From assembly GCA_027488335.1 (NCBI GenBank), contig JAIYBU010000178.1, positions 57,464-121,463 of the forward strand: a stretch of 64,000 bases of DNA, written 5' to 3'. Within the stretch, counting starts at the first letter, position 1. The number at the start of each line of letters is the position of its first letter. Both the position numbers and the translations under genes were made by a program. Source of the stretch: Cytophagaceae bacterium (GTDB lineage: Bacteria; Bacteroidota; Bacteroidia; Cytophagales; Spirosomataceae). The notes below the pieces were generated by a model. That model saw only the letters and a program-made list of their open reading frames with translations, made no database searches and was not told the origin of the DNA. Shown here piece after piece: positions 7,530 to 16,871 of this stretch.

Positions 7530-10500
7530 TCAATTCATCATGAAACTCTCATTTAAAACTTGCATCAAAACCTCAAGCATATAGTCGGCGTTGGCTTTTG
7601 AGAAACACATTGGGGGCTTGATTTTGAGTACATTGTGCTGCGGCCCATCGACACTCATCAAAATCTTAAAATCTTTCATTCGATTGGCCAAATAGTTTGT
7701 CTCGTCGGGTAAAGGTGTTTTATTTTCATCCACCAGCTCTATTCCCAAAAATAAACCTTCGCCTCTTACATCGGCAATAATCGGATAGCTTTGTTGTAAA
7801 TTTTTAAGCTGTTTTTTTAGGTATTCGCCTACTTCTAAGGCATTTTCTTGGAGTTTATCTTCTTTAATTACCTGCAAAACTTGTCGCCCGATGGCACACG
7901 AAACGGGGTTTCCACCAAACGTATTGAAGTATTCCATGCCATTGGCAAAAGCATCGGCCACCGCTCTTGTGCAGACAACAGCCGCCAGCGGATGTCCGTT
8001 GCCGATTGGCTTTCCCATCGTAACGATGTCAGGCACTACGCCTTGCAACTGAAAGCCCCAAAAAGCCTTACCAACTCGCCCAAAACCGACTTGAACTTCA
8101 TCAGCAATACAAACGCCGCCCGCCTCACGTACGTATCGGTAAGCATCTTGTAAATAACCTTCGGGTAAATCTATCTGTCCGCCACAACTCACAATGCTTT
8201 CGGCAATAAAAGCCGCTATATTTCTATTTTTTGATTGTATTTTAAGAATGGCTTCTTCGACGTGCTTGGCGTATTTTTCTCCCGTATTTTCACCTTGATA
8301 AACCCCTCGGAAAGAATCGGGTAGCGGCACAATATGCGTGTTTTCGGGACACCCTTTACCGCCTTTTCCATCAAATTTATACGAACTAATGTCGATACAG
8401 CCCTGCGTATTTCCATGATAGCCAATTTCTAAGGCAATGATATCTTTTTCACCCGTCATGGCTTTGGCCATTCTTAGTGCCAATTCGTTGGCTTCGCTAC
8501 CCGAATTTACAAAATGTAGTACCGATAATTCTTCGGGAAAAGTAGCGAGTAATTCTTCGGCAAATTCCAATATTTCATCATTCAGATAGCGAGTATTCGT
8601 ATTCAAAACCGCCATTTGCTGCTGCCCAGCCTCCACCACTTTGGGGTGCTCGTGGCCCGCATGAGCTACGTTATTGACCGTGTCGAGGTATTTTTGCCCA
8701 AATTCATCAATCAAATACTGCATTTCGCCTCTAACTATTTTCAGCGGTTTGTCGTAAGATAAACTCAGACTTTTGCCCAAATGCTGTTTTCGATAATTGA
8801 TTTGGTAGAACTGGTCGGTGCGTTTTTTTGAGTTAAGTAATGGAGTTTTGAAAAGAAGATTCGGGTCAGGACAAATACTCGAAAAAATCGGCCAATTACT
8901 CGGACTCGACACGCCAATAAAATCATTTTCATGCCCCAGCATATCTAAGATTATCTGAAAATGTAAATGCGGCGACCACGCTCCATTTTCGGCTTCAACG
9001 CCAATTTCGGCTATTTCTTCGCCCTTTTTGATAGCCTTTCCTATAAATTTATCGGCTAAACTTTCTTTTGTCAGATGTCCATAAAGTGTATAAAACACCA
9101 AACCGTTGAGCTGATGTTTCAGAATAAGCGTTGGACCGTAATCTTTCGGGTGGTCGTTATTATGGCAGCTAAAAACCTCCCCATCTTCTATAGCATGGAC
9201 GGTCGTATGGGCTAAAGTCCAGAAATCGACACCTATATGAATCGTGCGATGCTCATAGCCTTCGTTGTTTTTTATTTTGAAAGCATCGGTCGTATAAATC
9301 GGTCTTGCTTCGCCATAACCGCCCACAAAAAGGAGATTTTCCTCTTTCACTTTTCGACTAATTTTATCGTCAAGAGCCGCCGAATTAATGTAATTACTAA
9401 AATTTCCAATAAAGGTCGAAGCAATGGATAAATCGAGCGAGGTAATCGTTTTGTTTTTACTTTCGGGAATCAAGTCTTCAATCGCCCAATGACCATTTTT
9501 AGCATACTCAACAAACGTTTCGTAAGTGCTGCAAGGTGTCATACCGCACGCACTTCTGAAGGTATAATAGGCGTAATTTTCCGAAATATTTTTCCATTGT
9601 TCCAGAAGTCGCCAAGCAGACTTTTCGCTAATCAGCAAATAGTCATTTTCGGGTTCTTTCTTTTTATTGATGGCCGATTTCGTGACACTTATCACCAAAC
9701 GCATGGCAGTTGTGGTGTAAAGCACCTGTAATTCTTCATCTAAAAGCGGAAATTGCTGATTATACCCCCCCACAATGGCTTTTGCAGCTTCCAAAGGTTG
9801 CTCAAAATCCATGATTCCGTAAGCCAAAACGACCGACAAATCGTTGATAATCTGCGAGTAAACGCTATCGCCGTAGTCAATGATGGCTTCAACGCTTGGA
9901 TTTTGTAATTGATTTGAAACGATGATGTTATTATCATTGGCATCGTTATGAATCGTACTTTTTCGGAGATTCTGATACTGTGGCTGAATTGCCTTGAATT
10001 TTTCGATGAAAAAACTGACGATTTCGAGTTCTCTCTCCGAAAATAACTCAACATATTGTTCTACCCAAAGAGCATTTGCCAAATTCCAGTCAAAACTTCG
10101 ATGTGCCAACGCATGATTAAAGTCTAAAAGTGCGTTGGTTATTTGTCCGCATTTTTGGCCGAGCGAAAACCGCAAATTTTCACTTTTCGGATTTATGGTC
10201 GAATACAAATGCCCATCAATCCATTCTAAAAGGCGTACTTTTCTGTTATTTCCGTGAGCGTCTATATAATTAAAAATACCTTGCCCATCAGCATTTCTGT
10301 AGGATTTTGGATAGGCAAAATCGGGTGATTTTTGTTCGAGGTGCTTTAGTAATTCATCTTGAAAAATCTGGTATTCGAGAGCTGCATCAGGGCGACTTAC
10401 TTTTAGGATATACAATTTCTCGGAAGTAGTGATTTTGAAATTAAAATCAATTTCGCCCGCCAAAGGGCTTGCATTTCCTTTAATATTAAAAAACTCAAAA

Positions 10501-10559
10501 GCAATTTGTTCGGCAAGTGAGGTTGATAGTTGTAGTTGTTGATAAGTTGATTCGGTCAT
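7530..10559 (-). CDS. Three-domain fusion: APH-type kinase, M23 metallopeptidase-like domain, class III aminotransferase/phospho-lyase
   Basis: 1009 residues in one frame. Residues about 20-320 are an APH/choline-kinase fold, with HNDANDNN at 204-211 (catalytic Asp206) and Asp228 in IDYGD. Residues about 405-560 are an M23/LytM fold with an apparently complete zinc site: HIGVD (His441, Asp445) and HLH (His531, His533). Residues about 590-1009 are a class III PLP enzyme, with SGSEAN near 686, DEVQ at 820-823 and Lys850 in TMGKPIGNG for the Schiff base. The outer two domains match the pair hydroxylysine kinase and 5-phosphohydroxylysine (or phosphoethanolamine) phospho-lyase, which suggests phosphorylation of an amino alcohol followed by elimination. 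No signal peptide is visible, so an M23 domain in a cytoplasmic protein is odd. The substrate is unknown. The gene is monocistronic between a terminator and dinB. Confidence 0.9.
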   Translation of the reverse strand: MTESTYQQLQLSTSLAEQIAFEFFNIKGNASPLAGEIDFNFKITTSEKLYILKVSRPDAALEYQIFQDELLKHLEQKSPDFAYPKSYRNADGQGIFNYIDAHGNNRKVRLLEWIDGHLYSTINPKSENLRFSLGQKCGQITNALLDFNHALAHRSFDWNLANALWVEQYVELFSERELEIVSFFIEKFKAIQPQYQNLRKSTIHNDANDNNIIVSNQLQNPSVEAIIDYGDSVYSQIINDLSVVLAYGIMDFEQPLEAAKAIVGGYNQQFPLLDEELQVLYTTTAMRLVISVTKSAINKKKEPENDYLLISEKSAWRLLEQWKNISENYAYYTFRSACGMTPCSTYETFVEYAKNGHWAIEDLIPESKNKTITSLDLSIASTFIGNFSNYINSAALDDKISRKVKEENLLFVGGYGEARPIYTTDAFKIKNNEGYEHRTIHIGVDFWTLAHTTVHAIEDGEVFSCHNNDHPKDYGPTLILKHQLNGLVFYTLYGHLTKESLADKFIGKAIKKGEEIAEIGVEAENGAWSPHLHFQIILDMLGHENDFIGVSSPSNWPIFSSICPDPNLLFKTPLLNSKKRTDQFYQINYRKQHLGKSLSLSYDKPLKIVRGEMQYLIDEFGQKYLDTVNNVAHAGHEHPKVVEAGQQQMAVLNTNTRYLNDEILEFAEELLATFPEELSVLHFVNSGSEANELALRMAKAMTGEKDIIALEIGYHGNTQGCIDISSYKFDGKGGKGCPENTHIVPLPDSFRGVYQGENTGEKYAKHVEEAILKIQSKNRNIAAFIAESIVSCGGQIDLPEGYLQDAYRYVREAGGVCIADEVQVGFGRVGKAFWGFQLQGVVPDIVTMGKPIGNGHPLAAVVCTRAVADAFANGMEYFNTFGGNPVSCAIGRQVLQVIKEDKLQENALEVGEYLKKQLKNLQQSYPIIADVRGEGLFLGIELVDENKTPLPDETNYLANRMKDFKILMSVDGPQHNVLKIKPPMCFSKANADYMLEVLMQVLNESFMMN

Positions 10560-10631
10560 TGGATAGATTAGAGTTTTAACCGCACAAATTAAATGGTTTA
10601 GATTTAAAACTCGAAGAATTAGTGCAAAGAA

Positions 10632-11699
10632 TCAGAAACTTAGCGTAAGCTGACGCCCAATCATTTCGTCGGCAAATTCGAGGTTTGAGAAAGATACGCC
10701 CATCAAACGGACACCTTTGGGCATCGGAAGTAGATTATTGAGCATTTCGTAGGCAATTTTCGCCAAAAAATCTTTTTCAAAAACTGCAATTTGCGTCGTG
10801 CGACTGCGTGTGATGCTCTCAAAATCCGCAAACTTTATTTTTAGTGTAATGCTTTTACCAAAGGCATTGGCTCGCTGCATTCTTCGCCAAAGTTGCTCAA
10901 TAATATCATCAAGTTCGAGGTAAAGGTCGTCGGGTTCGGTCAAATCTCGGTCGAATGTATTTTCTACACCAACCGATTTTCTGATGCTGTCGGGGTTTAC
11001 TACACGATTATCCACTCCACGAGAAATGTCATGGTAATACCGCCCAACTTTTCCGAAATTATTGACCAAAAACTCTACGCTTTTCGTTCGTAAATCTTTT
11101 CCAGTGAAAATGCCCATTTTGTGCATTTTTTCGGCCGTAACCCTGCCAATTCCGTGAAATTTACTGATTTCGAGGGTTTCTACAAAAGCCTCAGCCTGTG
11201 AAGGTTTTATCACAAAAAGTCCATCAGGTTTCCGATAATCAGAAGCAATTTTGGCCAAAAATTTATTGACCGAAACTCCCGCCGAAGCCGTGAGGCTAGT
11301 TTTTTCTTTGATTCTGACTTTTATTTCTTGGGCAATTTCGGTGGCGGTTGATATTCCTTTCAGATTTTCAGTTACATCCAAATACGCTTCATCGAGCGAA
11401 AGCGGCTCAACTAAAGGCGTGTATTCGAGAAAAATCTCACGAATTTCTCTCGAAACCTGCTTATAAACTTCAAAACGAGGTTTTACGAAAATCAGATTCG
11501 GGCATTTTTGCTTGGCAATCCGTGAAGACATGGCCGAGCGAACACCAAATTTTCGGGCTTCGTAGCTGGCAGCTGCCACCACGCCACGCTCGCTACTTCC
11601 ACCAACGGCCACAGGTTTTCCACGCAATTCTACAAAATCACGCTGTTCCACCGACGCAAAAAATGCGTCCATGTCAATATGTATGATTTTTCGCTGCAA
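10632..11699 (-). CDS. dinB: DNA polymerase IV (Y-family translesion polymerase)
   Basis: A 355-residue error-prone polymerase that bypasses lesions. HIDMDAFFASVEQRD near the N-terminus carries the first metal-binding Asp and the steric-gate region, and PLSLDEAYLDVT carries the catalytic Asp-Glu pair. Helix-hairpin-helix and little-finger regions follow, and the C-terminal clamp-binding peptide is probably in the last 10 residues (GRQLTLSF). The start is TTG (minus strand, 11697-11699): the next upstream in-frame triplets run into a stop, and the conserved RKIIHIDMDAF needs this start rather than the internal ATG nine codons later. No LexA-type box was recognised upstream. Confidence 0.95.
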   Translation of the reverse strand: MQRKIIHIDMDAFFASVEQRDFVELRGKPVAVGGSSERGVVAAASYEARKFGVRSAMSSRIAKQKCPNLIFVKPRFEVYKQVSREIREIFLEYTPLVEPLSLDEAYLDVTENLKGISTATEIAQEIKVRIKEKTSLTASAGVSVNKFLAKIASDYRKPDGLFVIKPSQAEAFVETLEISKFHGIGRVTAEKMHKMGIFTGKDLRTKSVEFLVNNFGKVGRYYHDISRGVDNRVVNPDSIRKSVGVENTFDRDLTEPDDLYLELDDIIEQLWRRMQRANAFGKSITLKIKFADFESITRSRTTQIAVFEKDFLAKIAYEMLNNLLPMPKGVRLMGVSFSNLEFADEMIGRQLTLSF

Positions 11700-11777
11700 A
11701 GGCTGGCTTCAATTATTTATTTTTCAATACAACTTTTAGAACATAAATTTCATTAATAATATAGAGAGTGTCTCGCA

Positions 11778-11811
11778 AAGGAAGGCATTGCTCTAAGCGA
11801 TGGCCTTCCTT
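11778..11811. promoter_or_regulatory. Hairpin in the leader of the lipoprotein gene
   Basis: Arms 11778-11792 and 11796-11811 pair over about 15 bp with one bulge and one G-T wobble around a 3-nt loop. It lies only 24 bp before the ATG at 11835, between two divergent genes, so it is unlikely to terminate either and may shape the leader. Confidence 0.45.
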
Positions 11812-11834
11812 CCATCATAAAACCAATTTTAAAA

Positions 11835-12521
11835 ATGAAAACGTTCAGCAGAAATAAAAGCATTTTTTTCTTAGGAATTATCGCCTTGATTTTATCGGGC
11901 TGTGCTTCGTCAAAAGATTTTGTTGCCGAAAACTTCGCTACAATCAAAAATACACATAAAAAAATAGCAATCTTGCCTTTTGGGGTTCAGTTTCAGAATC
12001 CACTTGATTATTCAAAACAGAAAAAAGGAAGTCCAGTTCAGCAAGTAAGACGCCCTTTCAGTAAACAAGAACGAGAAGCAAGTCTTGATGCCCAAAAAGA
12101 GTTTTTTATGAATGTTGCGAAACAAGTAGAAAAAGGTCGATACGAAATTGCGTTTCAAGATTTTACTCGGACCAATAAAGTTTTAGCAGAAAACGGTATT
12201 CGCTTAGAAGATGTCAAATTTCAAAATAAAGCTGATTTGGCGAAACTTTTAGATGTTGATGCCGTTATTTTTGGCGAATTGGTGGTTAAAATCAGTCGTC
12301 CAACCGACCGCTCGATGTCTATTTCGCCAGTTATGATGAACAATACTCGCTTCAACGATGGTGTAGAAACCGATATAAAACTTTTTGATGCCGCCAGCGG
12401 CGAATTAGTTTGGTCAACGGCTCTTTCTAATCAACCCAACAACAGAATGGATACGCCACACCAGCTTTCTACAAGTTTACTTAATCAAGTGGCTAAAAAC
12501 TTGCCTTATCGAACCAAGTAG
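11835..12521 (+). CDS. Lipoprotein of unknown function (CsgG/GNA1162-like fold suspected)
   Basis: 228 residues. A lipoprotein signal peptide (FFLGIIALILSGCASSK) puts Cys at about residue 22. The mature part has a pattern typical of CsgG-like or GNA1162-like lipoproteins: KKIAILPFG near the start, a conserved-looking LLDVDAVIFGELVVKI strand-turn-strand, and a late ETDIKLFDAASGELVWSTAL segment. Such proteins bind the outer membrane or peptidoglycan-synthesis machinery, but the specific role here is not known. The family suggestion rests on motif rhythm only. It is preceded by a leader hairpin and followed by a repeat-rich intergenic stretch. Confidence 0.75.
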   Translation: MKTFSRNKSIFFLGIIALILSGCASSKDFVAENFATIKNTHKKIAILPFGVQFQNPLDYSKQKKGSPVQQVRRPFSKQEREASLDAQKEFFMNVAKQVEKGRYEIAFQDFTRTNKVLAENGIRLEDVKFQNKADLAKLLDVDAVIFGELVVKISRPTDRSMSISPVMMNNTRFNDGVETDIKLFDAASGELVWSTALSNQPNNRMDTPHQLSTSLLNQVAKNLPYRTK

Positions 12522-12533
12522 CTTTCAGTAGCG

Positions 12534-12636
12534 AGTCTTCAGTCCACAGTTGGCAGCCTTTAATTTACAGCCTTTGTTTTCAAACTATTGAACTGCTAAC
12601 TGTGAATTGTGGACTGCCTACTGTTGACCGAAGACT
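12534..12636. repeat. Imperfect inverted repeat between the lipoprotein gene and yebC
   Basis: Arms 12534-12556 and 12614-12636 match at 20 of 23 positions when one is inverted. An additional perfect 9-bp pair lies inside (12540-12548/12608-12616, CAGTCCACA). The whole stretch is built from short related words such as AGTCCACAGT and GACTGCC. It may be a terminator or a decayed repeat. Confidence 0.6.
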
Positions 12637-12736
12637 GCGGACTATCGACTAAAAATATATTTGTGCGTTTTTGCGTAAAATTTCATAATTTCGCAGCAAA
12701 ATTAAGACATACAAAATATTAGAATTTTCATAAATA

Positions 12737-13462
12737 ATGGGAAGAGCGTTTGAATTTAGAAAAGCCCGCAAGATGAAACGTTGGGGGCAGATGGCAAAAA
12801 CTTTTACACGAATTGGTAAAGATATTGCGATTGCAGTAAAATCAGCAGGGCCAGACCCAAACAGTAACTCTCGTTTGCGTGCAATTATTCAGAATGCAAA
12901 GGCAGCCAACATGCCAAAAGCAAACGTTGAAAATGCCATCAAACGTGCTTCTTCAAAAGAGCAGGAAGATTATAAAGAAATGGTATATGAGGGCTATGGC
13001 CAACACGGTGTAGCTATTTTGGTGGAGTGTACTACCGATAATACTAACCGCTCAATTGCCAATATCCGTAGTTATTTTACAAAATGCGGTGGCAGCATCG
13101 GAACTTCGGGAATGTTGGATTTTATCTTCGACCGTAAATCGGTTTTCAAAATTGCGAATGATGGAAAAACCGACATCGAAGAATTAGAGTTTGAATTGAT
13201 TGATTTTGGTGCAGAAGAGGTATTTTTAGATGAAGAAGCCAACCAAATCAATATTTATGGCGAATTTACAGCCTTCGGTGCCTTACAAAAACACCTCGAA
13301 GAAAAAGGCTACGAGCTGCTTCATGCCGATTTCGAGCGAGTTCCGACCGACACCAAAGTGCTTACCGAAGAGCAAGCGGCCGATATTGAGAAGCTTATCG
13401 AAAAACTCGAAGACGACGACGACGTACAAAACATCTATCATAACATGGTTGTGAAAGAATAA
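12737..13462 (+). CDS. yebC: YebC/PmpR family protein
   Basis: A 241-residue member of the YebC/TACO1 family. The N-terminal region has the family signature (MGRAFEFRKARK, then AAKTFTRIGKDI-type sequence and NMPKANVENAIKRA). The three-domain length is normal. Members have been described as DNA-binding regulators and, more recently, as helpers of ribosomes at difficult peptide sequences; which applies here cannot be told. A -7-like TATATTTG lies at 12656-12663, giving a leader of about 70 nt. The gene ends with an acidic tail (EDDDDVQNIYHNM) and is followed by a strong terminator. Confidence 0.93.
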   Translation: MGRAFEFRKARKMKRWGQMAKTFTRIGKDIAIAVKSAGPDPNSNSRLRAIIQNAKAANMPKANVENAIKRASSKEQEDYKEMVYEGYGQHGVAILVECTTDNTNRSIANIRSYFTKCGGSIGTSGMLDFIFDRKSVFKIANDGKTDIEELEFELIDFGAEEVFLDEEANQINIYGEFTAFGALQKHLEEKGYELLHADFERVPTDTKVLTEEQAADIEKLIEKLEDDDDVQNIYHNMVVKE

Positions 13463-13483
13463 AACACTCTATAAAACTACATC

Positions 13484-13510
13484 AAAAAGCCTCTTTACAA
13501 GAGGCTTTTT
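13484..13510 (+). terminator. Terminator after yebC
   Basis: Perfect 12-bp stem (13484-13495/13499-13510) with a 3-nt loop, followed by more T residues. Confidence 0.85.
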
Positions 13511-13600
13511 TTATAAAACTATTTAAGAGTATCACCTACATTGTATTTCTCCCCAAATTGAGATAAATTCGGGCATTATATTCATCTTCATTCTTTACCC

Positions 13601-15154
13601 ATGAAAAAAATTCTATTTGTCTTAATCATTTTATCATCAAGCATTTTTTCGAGCAAAGCCCAAACCATCACCTCGGCTGAAATTGATGCCTTGGTTGAGC
13701 GAACACTGAAAACGTTTGATGTTCCGGGTATTGCCGTGGCAGTTATCAAAGACGATAAAGTAATTCATGCCAAAGGCTATGGCGTTCGTTCACTAAAAAC
13801 CCAACAAAAAGTGGATGAAAACACGCTTTTTGGCGTAGCTTCTAATAGCAAAGCCTATACTGCCGCCGCACTGGGAATGTTAGTCGATGAGAAAAAAATC
13901 AAGTGGGACACCAAAGTGACTGACATCATTCCTGAGTTCAAATTATACAATCCATACGTAACCGAAGAGTTTACTATCAGAGATTTACTTTGTCACCGCA
14001 GCGGAATGGGTTTAGGTGCAGGTGATTTAATGATGTTTCCTGATTCCAGTAATTTCACCAAGACTGATATTATTCATAATCTTCGCTACCTAAAACCCGT
14101 TTCAAGTTTCCGTTCTAAATACGATTATGATAATAACCTTTACATCGTAGCAGGCGAAGTTGTGGCTCGTGTATCGGGTATTTCGTGGGAAGATTTTGTT
14201 GAAAAACGCATCATGCAACCGCTCGGGATGACTAAAACAGCCGCTTCGATAAGCAGATTGAAAGACAAATCGAATATTATTTCTCCGCACGCCCCCGTCA
14301 ACGGAAAAGTACAAGCCATTGATATTGATTGGAGCGAAACCGCCAATGCTGCGGGCGGAATTTGCAGCAGTGTTTCGGACATGAGCAAATGGGTGATTGC
14401 CCAAATCAACGGTGGAAAATACGGTGATGGCTCAAAAAGGCTTTTCAGCCAAGAAGTTCACGAAGAAATGTGGACACCACAGACCATTATTCCCGTTCGT
14501 GGTCCAACTCCTTACAATACACATTTTTCAGCTTATGGATTGGGTTGGTTTTTGAGCGATGTAAAAGGCTACAAACAAGCCACCCACACGGGCGGATTAG
14601 CTGGCGTAGTAACCCAAATAACGATTTTACCCGAATTAAAGCTCGGAATCATTGTTTTTACCAACCAACAAGTCGGTGCGGCTTTTACGGCCATTACGAA
14701 TACGATTAAAGATAGTTATTTAGGAATGCCCAAAGTTGACCGTGTGGCCGAATATCACGCCCGTGTGGTGGCTGGTAACGAAAATGCTAAGAAAATCACG
14801 GATGAAATCTGGTCAACTATTGATGCTCAGCAAAAAAATAGCACAAAAATCGACCTCAATCAATTTGTTGGTACGTACAAAGATGCGTGGTTTGGCGATG
14901 TAACCATTTCGTTGAAAAACGGAAAATTACTATTTGCATCAAAGCGTTCACCAAAAATTTCAGGTGAAATGTTTTATTATAAGGGCAATACCTTTGTGGC
15001 GAAATGGAAGGATAGAAGCCTCGATGCAGATGCGTATGTAAAATTTAATTTAGACACCGAAGGCAAAGCCGCAGGAATGACGATGGAAGCCATTTCGCCA
15101 TTGACCGATTTTAGCTTCGATTTTCAAGATTTAGAATTTCATATAGTCAAATAA
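13601..15154 (+). CDS. Exported serine hydrolase, beta-lactamase (class C/esterase) fold with DUF3471-like C-terminus
   Basis: 517 residues with a signal peptide ending SSKAQT. The catalytic SxxK is SNSK (Ser81-Lys84), the YxN motif is in KYDYDNNLYIVAGE, and the third box is HTGGLAG. These are the class C beta-lactamase/penicillin-binding-protein-like active-site elements. After residue about 400 comes a separate beta-rich domain (FVGTYKDAWFGDVTISLKNG) that fits DUF3471. Such proteins are usually periplasmic esterases or peptidases rather than resistance enzymes; the substrate is unknown. The SDR gene follows 49 bp downstream on the same strand and may share the transcript. Confidence 0.88.
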   Translation: MKKILFVLIILSSSIFSSKAQTITSAEIDALVERTLKTFDVPGIAVAVIKDDKVIHAKGYGVRSLKTQQKVDENTLFGVASNSKAYTAAALGMLVDEKKIKWDTKVTDIIPEFKLYNPYVTEEFTIRDLLCHRSGMGLGAGDLMMFPDSSNFTKTDIIHNLRYLKPVSSFRSKYDYDNNLYIVAGEVVARVSGISWEDFVEKRIMQPLGMTKTAASISRLKDKSNIISPHAPVNGKVQAIDIDWSETANAAGGICSSVSDMSKWVIAQINGGKYGDGSKRLFSQEVHEEMWTPQTIIPVRGPTPYNTHFSAYGLGWFLSDVKGYKQATHTGGLAGVVTQITILPELKLGIIVFTNQQVGAAFTAITNTIKDSYLGMPKVDRVAEYHARVVAGNENAKKITDEIWSTIDAQQKNSTKIDLNQFVGTYKDAWFGDVTISLKNGKLLFASKRSPKISGEMFYYKGNTFVAKWKDRSLDADAYVKFNLDTEGKAAGMTMEAISPLTDFSFDFQDLEFHIVK

Positions 15155-15203
15155 ACTTCATAAAACAGCAATTATTCAACCTCAAAAATCCATTTTAAAA
15201 CAA

Positions 15204-15986
15204 ATGAATCTTAATTTAAACGACAAAGTAATTATCGTAACGGGCGGAGCAAAAGGCATTGGAGAAGGAATCGTGAGAGTGCTGGCCGATGAAGGTGCAA
15301 TTCCTGTAATCGTTGGCCGTAACGAAGCCGATAATTTAAAATTAGTGAACGAAATAATTGCTTTAGGTCAGAAATGCGAACAAGTGGTAGCCGAACTTTC
15401 GCAGCCAAGTGAATGTGAAAAAGCCATTAACGAAATTAATCAAAAATTTGGCAGCATTGATGGCGTAGTAAATAATGCAGGTGTAAATGATGGTGTCGGA
15501 CTCGAAAATGGCAATTATGAACGATTTATAGAATCGCTGCATAAAAATTTAGTGCATTATTACTTGATTGTTCAACACGCTTTACCTGCCCTGAAAGCAT
15601 CAAAAGGCTCAATTGTAAATATCACTTCAAAAACAGCCGAAACTGGACAAGGAGGCACATCGGCTTATGCAGCTGCTAATGGAGGTAGAAATGCTCTTAC
15701 TCGTGAATGGGCTGTTGAGTTATTGAAATACGGTATCAGAGTAAACGCATTAATTGTGGCCGAATGTTACACACCTCTTTATGAAAAATGGGTGCAAACT
15801 TTACCAAATCCTGCTGAAACATTAGAAAAAATTAACTCAAAAATTCCATTCGAAAATAGAATGACAACCGCCGAAGAAATAGCCAATATGGTAGTTTTCT
15901 TACTTTCTGATAAATCAAGCCACACAACTGGCCAACTAATTCATGTCGATGGAGGATATGTACATTTAGATAGAGCTTTATTGTAG
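15204..15986 (+). CDS. SDR-family dehydrogenase, L-fucose-dehydrogenase-like, with Asn in place of the catalytic Lys
   Basis: 260 residues with a Rossmann fold. The NAD(P)-binding TGGAKGIG is at 13-20 and NNAG at 90-93. The expected catalytic Ser-Tyr-Lys set is seen as Ser142 and Tyr155, but the +4 position after Tyr is Asn159 (YAAAN) instead of Lys. The region GQGGTSAY...NALTREWAVELLKYGIRVNA and the C-terminal HTTGQLIHVDGGYVHLDRAL resemble L-fucose/sugar dehydrogenases of the SDR family. Sugar oxidation at C1 is therefore likely but not proven. It follows the serine hydrolase gene and ends in a hairpin terminator. Confidence 0.85.
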   Translation: MNLNLNDKVIIVTGGAKGIGEGIVRVLADEGAIPVIVGRNEADNLKLVNEIIALGQKCEQVVAELSQPSECEKAINEINQKFGSIDGVVNNAGVNDGVGLENGNYERFIESLHKNLVHYYLIVQHALPALKASKGSIVNITSKTAETGQGGTSAYAAANGGRNALTREWAVELLKYGIRVNALIVAECYTPLYEKWVQTLPNPAETLEKINSKIPFENRMTTAEEIANMVVFLLSDKSSHTTGQLIHVDGGYVHLDRALL

Positions 15987-16012
15987 CGTTTTTTACATAA
16001 ATCCCTCTTTTT

Positions 16013-16045
16013 AACGTCGGTATGGCTCGAAGCCATGCCGACGTT
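16013..16045 (+). terminator. Terminator after the SDR gene
   Basis: 15-bp stem (16013-16027/16031-16045) with one G-T wobble and a 3-nt loop, followed by TT. Confidence 0.75.
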
Positions 16046-16064
16046 TTAGTTTTGGTCAAAAAAT

Positions 16065-16094
16065 AAAGGCTCAGTAGAAAACTACCGAGCCTTT
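16065..16094 (-). terminator. Terminator of the GMC dehydrogenase operon
   Basis: 13-bp stem (16065-16077/16082-16094) with one mismatch. On the minus strand it follows the small-subunit gene that ends at 16113. Confidence 0.7.
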
Positions 16095-16112
16095 AAACTA
16101 TCGACTAAAAAA

Positions 16113-16748
16113 TCAATCTTTTTTATCATAAATTGGGTCATACTTCAAGCCGTATTTATCCAATACATCTTGCGGAACACCATCCCATTGATTCGGGCGA
16201 TTTCCTACATACCCCAATACTTCAAAGCCCGTTGGTGTTGTAAAATAACCCGATACAGTTAGGTTTCTCATTTGTGTGAAAAATGCTGCTCCTTGTGTAT
16301 ATTCTGGTTTTACATCATTCGGATAAGCAATTTCATCAACAATCTGAATTCTTTCTTTTGCCGAACACAACGAAAACACCTTACCAAATTGCTTCAAACA
16401 AACGTTATCCAGCCATTTCAAGCCTCCACGTAGCGGAGTCTGATACGCAGGTTGGTCTTTTGCCATAAACTCTATGTAAGCAGGCACGCCTACTTGCGTA
16501 GCACTTCCCGATTTTGCATCGGCAGGCATAATAATATCACACAAGATACCGATTGTTGTTAGTTCGGCAGCCGTGAAAAACTTCTCGGCCATCAATTTTT
16601 TATCACGCTCAATTTCCTCGGCTACACGAGCAGGCGTGGTCTTAAAAGGCTTTGGGTCTGGAGCAGCCGCTACCAAATCGGTAGTTGGTAAAGCCGCCAT
16701 TCCGAAAGTGCCTAAAGATATTGCTTTTAATGTATCTCTACGTTTCAT
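16113..16748 (-). CDS. Small Tat-exported subunit of an FAD dehydrogenase (gluconate 2-dehydrogenase subunit 3 family)
   Basis: The start at 16748 gives a 211-residue protein beginning MKRRDTLKAISLGTFGMAAL, a twin-arginine signal with RRDTLK. A longer in-frame start upstream would bury this signal, so I reject it. The mature part (LTTIGILCDIIMPAD, then the CLKQFGK and PNDVKPEYTQGAAFF segments) fits the gluconate 2-dehydrogenase subunit 3 family. These small subunits escort a GMC-type FAD subunit through the Tat system. The FAD subunit gene lies 123 bp upstream on the same strand. No cytochrome c subunit follows. Confidence 0.85.
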   Translation of the reverse strand: MKRRDTLKAISLGTFGMAALPTTDLVAAAPDPKPFKTTPARVAEEIERDKKLMAEKFFTAAELTTIGILCDIIMPADAKSGSATQVGVPAYIEFMAKDQPAYQTPLRGGLKWLDNVCLKQFGKVFSLCSAKERIQIVDEIAYPNDVKPEYTQGAAFFTQMRNLTVSGYFTTPTGFEVLGYVGNRPNQWDGVPQDVLDKYGLKYDPIYDKKD

Positions 16749-16871
16749 GTTTTTCTTTATTTGGAAGCGAGACACGAGACTAAAGACAAGAAAAGGTTTC
16801 ACAAACAACTGGTAATCAGCTTAGTAGAAAAATAAAATCCCTTGTCTTTTGTCTAATATCTCATGTCTAAA

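Noticed and set aside
13601..15154. Antibiotic-resistance beta-lactamase
   Set aside because: The class C fold is shared with esterases and peptidases; the DUF3471-like tail is typical of the non-resistance group, and no mobile context is present.
16749..16808. Longer N-terminus for the dehydrogenase small subunit
   Set aside because: It would place 20 extra residues before the twin-arginine signal, which would not work as an export signal.
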